Source of the DNA: Affinirhizobium lemnae
Lineage (GTDB): Bacteria > Pseudomonadota > Alphaproteobacteria > Rhizobiales > Rhizobiaceae
Reading direction: 5' to 3'
NCBI RefSeq assembly: GCF_022968395.1
Contig: NZ_JALJQZ010000016.1
Span: forward strand, 1 to 64,000
DNA: 64,000 bases
The position numbers were made by a program, and so were the translations under genes. The stretch's first letter is position 1. The number at the start of each line of letters is the position of its first letter. Below are positions 1 through 6,643 of this stretch, piece after piece. The notes below the pieces were generated by a model, which did no database searches, was not told where the DNA came from, and worked only from the letters and a program-made list of their open reading frames with translations.

Positions 1-524
1 AGTTAGATTCTCAAAATATGGACGGCAATGCTGTTCAAAATGGCTGTCACATACAGAATTCAAAACCCGAATCCATCTATGAACTTGAACCTAGCTCTGG
101 AAAAGAGCAGGGCGGAGCCGTCGAGCTGGAAGTAGCACCCAAAGCGGTTGCTCAGCCGTTGGCAAAGCCGGAACAGATGAAGGCGTTCCCGCTGTCGATG
201 GTCCTGAAAGCCTGCCCGCAGATTTTGGATTACGGGCCCGGGGGGGTGATCTCCCATTGGCGCGAGCTGATGGGGGCCGCGGTGGTGGTTCGATCAATGC
301 TTGGTGTTAGCCCGTCGGCTTATGAGGAAGCGTGTGAGGTGATGGGGCCGGAGAACGCGGCGGTTGCTATGGCTGCAATCCTGGAGAGGGCAGGGCATAT
401 CAATTCGGCAGGTGGATATCTCCGCGATCTCACGCGTCGAGCGAGGGCAGGGGAGTTCGGGCTCGGACCAATGCTGATGTCGTTGATGCGCGCCAATACG
501 AACGGAGGCCGGAAAGCAGGGTGA
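1..524 (+). CDS. repC: RepC plasmid replication initiator, C-terminal part
   Basis: The frame is open at the left edge (no stop before the first in-window ATG at 18), so this is the 3' end of a longer gene; RepC proteins are usually about 400 aa and some 170 are visible. The tail has the typical RepC end: an alanine-rich segment ending in ILERAGHINSAGGYLRDL, followed by a segment reading GPMLMSLMRAN. RepC initiates replication of repABC plasmids, and its origin is known to lie within repC, so the origin is probably just outside the window. repA, repB and the incompatibility RNA would also be to the left. The family call is firm; the exact incompatibility group cannot be read from this end. 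Confidence 0.9.
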   Translation, partial: LDSQNMDGNAVQNGCHIQNSKPESIYELEPSSGKEQGGAVELEVAPKAVAQPLAKPEQMKAFPLSMVLKACPQILDYGPGGVISHWRELMGAAVVVRSMLGVSPSAYEEACEVMGPENAAVAMAAILERAGHINSAGGYLRDLTRRARAGEFGLGPMLMSLMRANTNGGRKAG

Positions 525-617
525 GGGGCTGTGCTGACGCACTAGGGTGAGGTCTCGATGGAAAAGGCCTGAAGTCACCCTTCCTACATTGACAGCACGT
601 ACGACCGGTTTCAGCTC

Positions 618-1256
618 TCATTCGTCTGTAGGTGTTTCGGTTGTAGATGACTTGCGACCTGGTGGGCGACCAGGCGGACGGCCTCTCCTGCTGGCTCTCG
701 CAGCTTTTCGGTTCAAGCGTTGGCGTTCAGCCTCAGCTTGCGCTTCAGCCTCCGCTTCCGCTTTCTGTCGAGCCTCAAGAACATCGCTTGGCGTCAATTG
801 GCCAACTATGCCAATCAAACTGCGTATGGTGTCGTGGGGGAGGTCATGAATAAGTCTGAACAATTCAACCCGATCATCGGCCTCTTGAGGATCTTTGCCG
901 TAAAGATGAGGTGCCGCAGCATGAATCATCTGCATTGGCAGGAAACCAAGGAGCTCGGAAAGGTGGATCATTCGTGATACGGTGAGGCGCGAAATGTTCA
1001 GTTCATAGCGGCTATAAACCACTCGTGCGAGACCAGCCAAGGTCGCGAAATCACTCTGGGTCAAACCAGTTTTCGCACGTTCGTCTAAGAGGAATGCGGA
1101 AAGCTTTGCGTCGATCTCCCCGAAGCTGACAATACCGTCGAAGCCCTCCTGGCGGTACAAGGGTCTCTGGAAATCTGGATCTGTGGTCTCAACCAGTTCC
1201 CTTGAATTGATATAGTCGGATAGATTCCGCACCGTCGGTATTCCCTCAGTCCCCAA
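618..1256 (-). CDS. XRE-family regulator with AT-hook-like tail
   Basis: This 212-aa protein has a helix-turn-helix of the XRE/Cro type around residues 60-115 (KTGLTQSDFATLAGLARVVYSRYE) followed by a MIHLSELLGF helix. The C-terminus is a charged, Ala/Glu-rich helix and then a basic segment RRGRPPGRPPGRK, which carries two GRP cores like AT-hooks. The gene lies between repC and the VirC-like operon, so it is a candidate regulator of plasmid transfer or replication. A short palindrome just upstream of its start (1289-1303) may be its own operator. Rhizobial transfer regions often contain such XRE repressors; which promoter this one controls is inference. Confidence 0.75.
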   Translation of the reverse strand: MGTEGIPTVRNLSDYINSRELVETTDPDFQRPLYRQEGFDGIVSFGEIDAKLSAFLLDERAKTGLTQSDFATLAGLARVVYSRYELNISRLTVSRMIHLSELLGFLPMQMIHAAAPHLYGKDPQEADDRVELFRLIHDLPHDTIRSLIGIVGQLTPSDVLEARQKAEAEAEAQAEAERQRLNRKAARASRRGRPPGRPPGRKSSTTETPTDE

Positions 1257-1288
1257 ATCCGCCAGTGGCAGATATCACGCACCATAAC

Positions 1289-1303
1289 GTGCCATTAAGG
1301 CAC
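1289..1303. promoter_or_regulatory. Small palindrome upstream of the XRE gene
   Basis: GTGCC-ATTAA-GGCAC lies 33 bp upstream of the XRE gene start, in the 157-bp gap before the 1414-1836 gene. Its position suits an autoregulatory operator, but the arms are only 5 bp and chance is possible. Confidence 0.3.
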
Positions 1304-1413
1304 TGTCATCCTGCGCGCCAGTCACACAAACCTAACAATATTGGGGGGAATGATCTGTAACATTGCTCTCCTAGGATCGAAATGCGCAACTCAGAGGCGC
1401 GTTGTGCCTCGAG

Positions 1414-1836
1414 TCAAGTTTGACTGCGAGCATTCCTGTTCACCGCCTTCGCAGCAATCAGATTCCAGCTTCGGGCATTGGGTTGAAAAATGCCTTCGAG
1501 GATCCTCTCCTCGCTGACCCAACTCAACTTCACGCGCATTTCGCAAGCTAGGGAGAACTGGTCGATGCTGATGCATCTTGTGATCCGGATCTCAGACTTC
1601 GGTCCGTGTTCCTCGAAGTCCCACATTGCAAACCGGAACAGCTCGCGTTTGGCGCGATCGTCCGTTGGCCAGTCGGTTTGCTTGAAAGGCTCCGGTGGAG
1701 CGGCGCCGACACTGAGTAAAGTTCTCTTTATGGCGGGAATATCGATCCCGACCTTCTCCGTCGCTTCAGGGTTGATCACAAATCCAAGGGTTGCGCCTAG
1801 CGCCACCCCGCCCAGGAAACGAAGGTCGAGGATCAA
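1414..1836 (-). CDS. Hypothetical membrane-anchored protein, third gene of the VirC-like operon
   Basis: This 140-aa protein is not recognised. The N-terminus (LDLRFLGGVALGATLGFVI) is a probable single membrane segment or uncleaved signal; the rest is soluble and moderately charged. Its start overlaps the end of the VirC2-like gene by 4 bp, so the two are probably translationally coupled and belong to the operon running from 2997 to 1414. Context suggests a role near the transfer apparatus or relaxosome, but nothing in the sequence shows a function. Confidence 0.55.
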   Translation of the reverse strand: MILDLRFLGGVALGATLGFVINPEATEKVGIDIPAIKRTLLSVGAAPPEPFKQTDWPTDDRAKRELFRFAMWDFEEHGPKSEIRITRCISIDQFSLACEMRVKLSWVSEERILEGIFQPNARSWNLIAAKAVNRNARSQT

Positions 1837-2279
1837 TAACCATTATCCTTCAGAAACTGGTCGATCGCGGCCTTGACGATCACCGTCATTTTCAAGTCGT
1901 TTTCAGAGGCTGCTCGCTCCAGACGTTTCTTAGTATCGTAATCAAGGGGGCAGTTGACGAAGTGTTTGCTCTCCCGCGCTTTATTCTGCTTCAGCTCCTG
2001 CAGTCGTATTCTGGATGCCTCACGCTCTAACGATCTGCTCGTCGCTCTCTCCCGGCGAGCTTCCGGTGATGGCAGAATCAAGCTCGACCGTTGTGGCACT
2101 TGAACGTCAGGGACCTTCGCGGGAGCTTCTTCGATAGCAACCTGGTCTGGATGATCGCTGGCCACCAAGTTTTCTGCTTCGTTGTCTATAGCCGGCTGAG
2201 ACATTGAATTGGGCACATTCCCCCGTGACCGTCGCGGTGCAACGGGAAAATCAGATATACTGGAAGTCCCTTTAGCCAT
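1833..2279 (-). CDS. VirC2-like ribbon-helix-helix protein
   Basis: The 148-aa protein has a long, low-complexity N-terminal half and a compact C-terminal domain (about residues 103-148) reading HFVNCPLDYDTKKRLERAAS and then a helix MTVIVKAAIDQFL. That is the strand-helix-helix pattern of ribbon-helix-helix DNA-binding proteins. VirC2 of Agrobacterium has the same plan and is likewise encoded directly after the ParA-like VirC1. In Ti plasmids the VirC pair enhances relaxosome assembly at the border/overdrive sequence. Here the gene follows a VirC1-like ATPase by 1 bp and lies just across the oriT region from the relaxase. A generic RHH partition partner is the alternative. Confidence 0.6.
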   Translation of the reverse strand: MAKGTSSISDFPVAPRRSRGNVPNSMSQPAIDNEAENLVASDHPDQVAIEEAPAKVPDVQVPQRSSLILPSPEARRERATSRSLEREASRIRLQELKQNKARESKHFVNCPLDYDTKKRLERAASENDLKMTVIVKAAIDQFLKDNGY

Positions 2280-2280
2280 C

Positions 2281-2997
2281 TTACGCCCTCTTTTCCTCGT
2301 TTGTCAGGAAACGTTCAATTTCTTGCATCATGCCCATAACCTCACTCCGGGCCTTTCTGACCGAGTCGCTGAGCTCAAGCATTTGCAGTGTCCCATATCC
2401 CAGTCTGATGTCCCGATAGGGGTTTCGCTCATACAGCTCGGTATCAAGGAGGTGTGAATCATATCCCTGCTCTTGCAGGTTTGCGATGAAGGGGCGGATC
2501 AGGCGGTAAGCTTCCAGTGAGCGGCCGGGGAGAGTGATCCGGGTTCTGAAGTTGAGATGTGGAATGTTTCGCCCGGTACGATCGCAGGTGTCAGCCACGT
2601 CCATTGCTGCCTGGCCGGCAGCAAGGATCTCGTCTTGGTTTGGCTGGATCGGGGTCATAACGATGTCCGAGCCGGCGATGATCGTGTCCCGTAGCACGGT
2701 GTCTTGCCCAGGGGAGTCTATCAACACGACGTCAAACCCGGCGGTTTCGTTCTCCAGAATATGCTGAAGTGATGCGTTAGTTACCGCCGTTCGAAGCTCA
2801 ATGCCGTCTGGCCTGTTGTCCTTCGCCTCTGAACGGGACCACCACTCATTCAGGTTTTGTCGTCCGTCTGCATCAACCAAAAGCACTTGCTTACCTTGAA
2901 GCGCATATTCCCCGGCGATCAGGATTACGGCGGTCGTCTTCCCCGCGCCACCCTTGCCGCTTACCAGCGACATGCAAATTGCCATTTCACGATCCAC
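2281..2997 (-). CDS. VirC1-like ParA/MinD-type ATPase
   Basis: This ParA-family ATPase has a deviant Walker A near the N-terminus (SGKGGAGKTTAVILIAGEYA), a LLVDADGRQNLNEWW motif (Walker A') and a VVLIDSPGQD Walker B. At about 238 aa it matches VirC1 (about 231 aa) and lacks the N-terminal HTH of RepA-type ParA proteins. VirC1 brings the relaxosome to the cell pole and to the coupling protein. The RHH partner downstream and the divergent mobC/relaxase genes support that role over plasmid partition. The longest frame starts at a GTG (2997), but an AGGAAG sequence is better spaced for the ATG at 2985, which I prefer. Confidence 0.7.
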   Translation of the reverse strand: MDREMAICMSLVSGKGGAGKTTAVILIAGEYALQGKQVLLVDADGRQNLNEWWSRSEAKDNRPDGIELRTAVTNASLQHILENETAGFDVVLIDSPGQDTVLRDTIIAGSDIVMTPIQPNQDEILAAGQAAMDVADTCDRTGRNIPHLNFRTRITLPGRSLEAYRLIRPFIANLQEQGYDSHLLDTELYERNPYRDIRLGYGTLQMLELSDSVRKARSEVMGMMQEIERFLTNEEKRA

Positions 2998-3129
2998 TTC
3001 CTGTCTAAGACTTCAACCCGTCCCCTAGCGGTCCGACGTGTGTTCGATCGGAACATCAGTATCGTCGTTAAGATCTTCACATCGAAGAGAACCTACCATG
3101 TGAAAACACGCGGGTTAAGATCAAAACGC

Positions 3130-3145
3130 GCGTGTGATCACACGC
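3130..3145. promoter_or_regulatory. 16-bp perfect palindrome in the oriT region
   Basis: GCGTGTGATCACACGC is a perfect 16-bp palindrome in the gap between the divergent VirC1-like and mobC genes. It may bind a dimeric regulator or a relaxosome protein such as the RHH proteins encoded on either side. Function is inferred from position only. Confidence 0.4.
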
Positions 3146-3159
3146 TGTTAGACATCAAT

Positions 3160-3189
3160 AAAGCCACACGAGTTGGTCGTGTGGCTTTT
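3160..3189. terminator. Perfect 12-bp stem hairpin with flanking A and T runs
   Basis: AAAGCCACACGA, a 5-base loop, and TCGTGTGGCTTT form a perfect 12-bp hairpin ending in a short T run on the plus strand, as in an intrinsic terminator. It lies between two divergent genes, where no transcript needs to end, so it may instead be a structural element of oriT or end an antisense or leader transcript. Confidence 0.5.
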
Positions 3190-3436
3190 ACAACTGTCTG
3201 GGTCGAGTGGTGAACCCCGGAGCCGCGTGAGGCCGTCTTTGGCGCTCGCACGGAGGGCGCAAGGGCGAAGAGCGAAGCGTCCCTTTCGCCTGAGTACGAG
3301 GGACAGACGAAGGCCTTCAGAAGCGGTTTTGGCGGTGAACCCTGGTGAGCGTTCCAACGGAAAGAGTGCGAAGCGAAGCGGAGCCAGTCGAGAGGTGAAA
3401 TTTGATTGAAATTATGGAGTAGTGCTTTTGGTTATG

Positions 3437-3498
3437 GGTGGCAGGATACGCAAAAATGTTTTACATTTTGCATTACGATCGTGGGACAAGCCCACGAT
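3437..3498. other. oriT: Candidate oriT nic region (T-DNA-border/RP4-like)
   Basis: At 3439-3448 the sequence is TGGCAGGATA, identical to the core of Agrobacterium T-DNA borders; its complement TATCCTGCCA contains the ATCCTGC nic core of RP4-type origins. It is followed by an imperfect inverted repeat (GCAAAAATGT/ACATTTTGC, 3450-3471) and an 8-bp perfect inverted repeat (ATCGTGGG/CCCACGAT, 3478-3498). The site lies 35-95 bp before mobC and the VirD2-like relaxase gene, the usual place for oriT in MOB-P plasmids. The nick position itself is inference. Confidence 0.65.
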
Positions 3499-3534
3499 GA
3501 GGGTCGCAAAGCTCCAGGAAGGCCGAGTTGATTG

Positions 3535-3936
3535 ATGAGTGAGGACACAATCGAAGTGCCGACAGCCAAGCAACGCAAGGGGCGTCTAATCAACGTCCGC
3601 GTCAGCGATGCAGAGCATTCGGCAATCGAAGAAGCGGCAAAGTCGGCCGGTATGAGTGTGTCTGCTTTTTTCCGTTCGCTGCTCCTCGAGGGGGCTGGCG
3701 TTCGACCCCTTCTGACTGCGGAAGACAGGTTGATCATGGCCGCGTTGCTCGAAGACATGCGGATGATCGGCATCAATTTGAATCAGGTAGCCCGCTCCCT
3801 GAATGCAGGAAAGGGTGTCCATCCCTCAGAGCTGGACATCAACCTTGGCAACGTCCAGCGGATTCAGGCGGCTGTAATGAGTGAGCTGCGGACACTTTCG
3901 CGCCGTGCCGGGCATGAGCGCCGAGGCGAGGTGTAG
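3535..3936 (+). CDS. mobC: MobC-family relaxosome accessory protein
   Basis: This 133-aa protein has an N-terminal ribbon-helix-helix (LINVRVSDAEHSAIEEAAKS and then AGMSVSAFFRSLLLE) and the MobC signature IGINLNQVARSLN in the C-terminal half. MobC proteins bind oriT, help open the strands and load the relaxase. A TTG lies directly before the ATG at 3535; I chose the ATG. The gene sits between the candidate nic site and the relaxase gene, which begins 3 bp after its stop, so the two are surely co-expressed. Confidence 0.85.
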   Translation: MSEDTIEVPTAKQRKGRLINVRVSDAEHSAIEEAAKSAGMSVSAFFRSLLLEGAGVRPLLTAEDRLIMAALLEDMRMIGINLNQVARSLNAGKGVHPSELDINLGNVQRIQAAVMSELRTLSRRAGHERRGEV

Positions 3937-3939
3937 GCC

Positions 3940-6417
3940 GTGGAGTTCTTTTTCGGCACTTTCACAAGCGAATGGGAGCAAAGGCGCGCGGCGCTATTGC
4001 ACGAAATGACGCTCGGCGGCCGTGGGAGGGCTGTCGAGGAAGAGCTTGAGAAGAGACTGAAGAATCTGCAGCATCAGGTTGGGATGTCTAAAGGCGGGTC
4101 GGGATCTAGGGGAGGGGTGAGAACTTCGGCATTCAATGTGTCATCGCCTTCGAGGACGATGGCTGCCGGTTCGGGTGCTATGCGATCAATGGACGTTCGT
4201 CTTGCGAGCGTTGCCAAAGGGAGCCAGCCAGCAGTTGTCAAACTGGCTTCCTACGGTGGTGGCGCCCGCGTCGGCTCGATGCTCAACTATGTTTCCAGAG
4301 GGGGGGAGCTGAAGGTTGAGAACGAGAACGGCGAGACGTTGCGTGGCCGTGAGGAGCTGGCGCGTCTCCGTGGCGATTGGGATCACCTTTTCCAAAACAG
4401 GACCGAGAGCCGCGATATCGGCGGGTTTAGCGTCGAGGTGAGCGTTTCCGGCGGCTCGAACTCGCATGAGCAGGTACGGGACATTCTCAGCAGTGGCTTT
4501 GGTGATCGACGCTACGCTTACTCTGTCGAAACCCGAAACGACGGATCGCTGAAGGTCGAAGGCTATGTTGTGTTGCGCAGCGGGCAGGGCGAGCGGCTGA
4601 CGGCTGACGCGAAGGCGGCCGCCATCGTTCAGGAGCGTTTCAACGCCAGCGCCGTTGCGAAAGAGGCCCCCGCAGCTTTCTCGTTCACAGGCTATGGCAA
4701 TGGCGTGGAATATGGCGCTGCCAAGTTGCGAGACTTGATCGCGCAGCGGAACGACGTTCGAGACGATCAGGGACGTTCGATTGCCGATGACAAGGCTGCG
4801 GGCGACCTGGTGCAAAAGGAATGGCGGGATGAGCTGCACAGCCGCAAGAGCCGTGACGTGATGCACGTGATCATGTCGGCCCGTGCCGGCACGGATGCTG
4901 TCGCGTTCGAAGGAGCTGTTCGCGACTTCCTGGCTCAGCAGTTTGCGGGCCATCGTTACGTTTTCGCTATGCACGATCCGGAGAACGATCCGAAAGAAGC
5001 AGGGGAGGGGGGCAAGCGGCCGCATGTTCATGCCCATGCCATCGTTACTATGCGTTCGGAATCGGGCGACCGGATCGAGACGACTCCGGCCACCTTCCGG
5101 CAATGGCGTGAGGTCATGGCCGAGAAGGCGCGTGACCACGGCATCAATATGGAAATGACCGATCGGCGAGAGTTCGCCACGCCGCCAGCTTTCACGCGAA
5201 ATCAGGTTCGCGCCGTCAAGCATGACGGTCGAACCGAGCATGTCGGCACCAGCGATCCGGCGCAGGCGCGATATGACGCAAAGCGAGCTGGTCGGCGCGT
5301 GGTGGCGACGAGCCAGAGAAGCCGCCAGTACATCCTAAAAGCGCAGGAGACCTGGCAGAAGATTGCAGTTAACGCCGGCGACACAGTGGTTGCGGCCTAC
5401 GCCGCTCAGCATCGCTCCTATCTGGAAAACGGCCTTACCCAAACGGATCAATCGCCTGCTGGTGCAGTCATTCATGCAGATTTCGGCGGTGATTACCGCT
5501 CCAATATGGTAGCAATCAGAGACATGTTGTCGGAGGCAAAGGACATGCGCGAGCAGACACGCCCAGAGTTCGAAGCGTACGAAAAAACGGTTGAAACGGC
5601 TCTATTCAACCTTCAGCGCAGCGCTGGTCCAGAGGACCGGTCAGGCTTCGAGGAGGTTTCCTCCCTCGCTCGCGAGATCGTCGATCTGCGCAGGCAGATG
5701 CTCGAAATGAAGGAGCGTGGGCTTGATGAGCAGGATGGTCGAAACGCTGCTGGCGACGTCTCCAGAGAAAGTCGTGCCGCGCCGGAAATAACGGCATCTG
5801 AGGTGCAAGAGCAGACGAATGCTAACCCCCAGTGGGAGGCAGCTGTTGCCAAGCATGGAGAGGCTGTCGTTGAAGCTGGTAACGATGCGATGGCAAATGT
5901 GGAACACTATCGCTCCGGCCTCGCCCATATCGAAGCCGGCGAGCTCGGAGACGAAAACCGGGAGCAGTATGAGAAGGGCCTTGAGGCTTCGCTTCATCAT
6001 GCAGCTCAACTCGCCGCTACTGGAAACGGCTATCTCCGGGATGTTGCCAACGAAGATCCGGAACTGCGCGCGGAGATCGAGACCATTGAAAGCAATGAAG
6101 AGCGTGGGGACGAAAACAAGTCAAACAAGCAGCCGATAACAGCGGATACTGCCGACGATCGCCAACGCGATCTCAGGGTGGATCTGGAAGAGGAACGTCC
6201 GATCGGGCAAGCGGAGCGTGAGGCTCACCAGCTCGCTGAGACGGTGGACGCTACTCAGAGGCAGCAAGATCGTGTAAACAGAGACAGGGAAGCGGCCAAG
6301 CAGGGCGGCGAGACCACGCGGACTGATCCCGCGCAACAGCACATTCCTCGTCTCGGGGAGTTGGAGCGTGAACAGGTTGAACAGAGGGAGCGTAATCGGG
6401 ACGACCGTGATCGCTAA
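3940..6417 (+). CDS. VirD2-like (MOB-P type) relaxase with internal duplication
   Basis: This 825-aa relaxase nicks oriT and leads the DNA strand into the recipient. Motif I is LNYVSRGGEL with the likely catalytic Tyr117. The metal-binding histidines are in PHVHAHAIVTMRS (His362/364/366) with an upstream FAMHDPE. These match VirD2 LEYLSRKGKL and HPHLHVVV. Between motif I and the His triad lies an extra ~150 aa whose first part (about 157-221) repeats the layout of the catalytic part but lacks the histidines. The C-terminal 400 aa are charged and coiled-coil-like, suited to carrying a secretion signal. It starts with GTG, 3 bp after mobC, and likely works with VirD4 (6644-8731) and the VirC-like pair. 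Confidence 0.85.
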   Translation: MEFFFGTFTSEWEQRRAALLHEMTLGGRGRAVEEELEKRLKNLQHQVGMSKGGSGSRGGVRTSAFNVSSPSRTMAAGSGAMRSMDVRLASVAKGSQPAVVKLASYGGGARVGSMLNYVSRGGELKVENENGETLRGREELARLRGDWDHLFQNRTESRDIGGFSVEVSVSGGSNSHEQVRDILSSGFGDRRYAYSVETRNDGSLKVEGYVVLRSGQGERLTADAKAAAIVQERFNASAVAKEAPAAFSFTGYGNGVEYGAAKLRDLIAQRNDVRDDQGRSIADDKAAGDLVQKEWRDELHSRKSRDVMHVIMSARAGTDAVAFEGAVRDFLAQQFAGHRYVFAMHDPENDPKEAGEGGKRPHVHAHAIVTMRSESGDRIETTPATFRQWREVMAEKARDHGINMEMTDRREFATPPAFTRNQVRAVKHDGRTEHVGTSDPAQARYDAKRAGRRVVATSQRSRQYILKAQETWQKIAVNAGDTVVAAYAAQHRSYLENGLTQTDQSPAGAVIHADFGGDYRSNMVAIRDMLSEAKDMREQTRPEFEAYEKTVETALFNLQRSAGPEDRSGFEEVSSLAREIVDLRRQMLEMKERGLDEQDGRNAAGDVSRESRAAPEITASEVQEQTNANPQWEAAVAKHGEAVVEAGNDAMANVEHYRSGLAHIEAGELGDENREQYEKGLEASLHHAAQLAATGNGYLRDVANEDPELRAEIETIESNEERGDENKSNKQPITADTADDRQRDLRVDLEEERPIGQAEREAHQLAETVDATQRQQDRVNRDREAAKQGGETTRTDPAQQHIPRLGELEREQVEQRERNRDDRDR

Positions 6418-6423
6418 AGTGTC

Positions 6424-6636
6424 ATGCAGGACGGTAATCAGAACACCTACCTGGTGGAAGTAAACGACCCCAAGTCTGCCGATATCGTCGGCAAGATGAT
6501 GGTGTGGGGTATGGTTTCCGTTGGGATCCTCGCGATCCTGATCAAGGTCTACGGGACCGTGATCGGCTGGTATCATGCTTCTGTGGCTTGGCTAACAGAG
6601 GCGGGTCAGTACGCAGCCAGCTTCTGGCCCTTCTGA
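6424..6636 (+). CDS. Small single-pass membrane protein
   Basis: This 70-aa protein has one clear membrane segment (MMVWGMVSVGILAILIKVYG, about residues 25-44) and an aromatic C-terminus (ASFWPF). It begins 6 bp after the relaxase stop and so belongs to the mobC-relaxase transcript; it ends only 7 bp from the convergent end of virD4. No family was recognised. Position suggests an accessory of DNA transfer, perhaps linking relaxosome and coupling protein, which is inference. Confidence 0.6.
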   Translation: MQDGNQNTYLVEVNDPKSADIVGKMMVWGMVSVGILAILIKVYGTVIGWYHASVAWLTEAGQYAASFWPF

Positions 6637-6643
6637 ACCTGAA

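Noticed and set aside
2281..2997. Reading the ParA-type gene as the plasmid partition ATPase
   Set aside because: It lacks the N-terminal DNA-binding part of RepA-type ParA, sits beside oriT with an RHH partner, and repABC plasmids carry their own partition genes left of repC.
4186..5241. Long open frame on the minus strand inside the relaxase gene
   Set aside because: It is antisense to clear relaxase motifs and has no recognisable protein features; GC-rich shadow frame.
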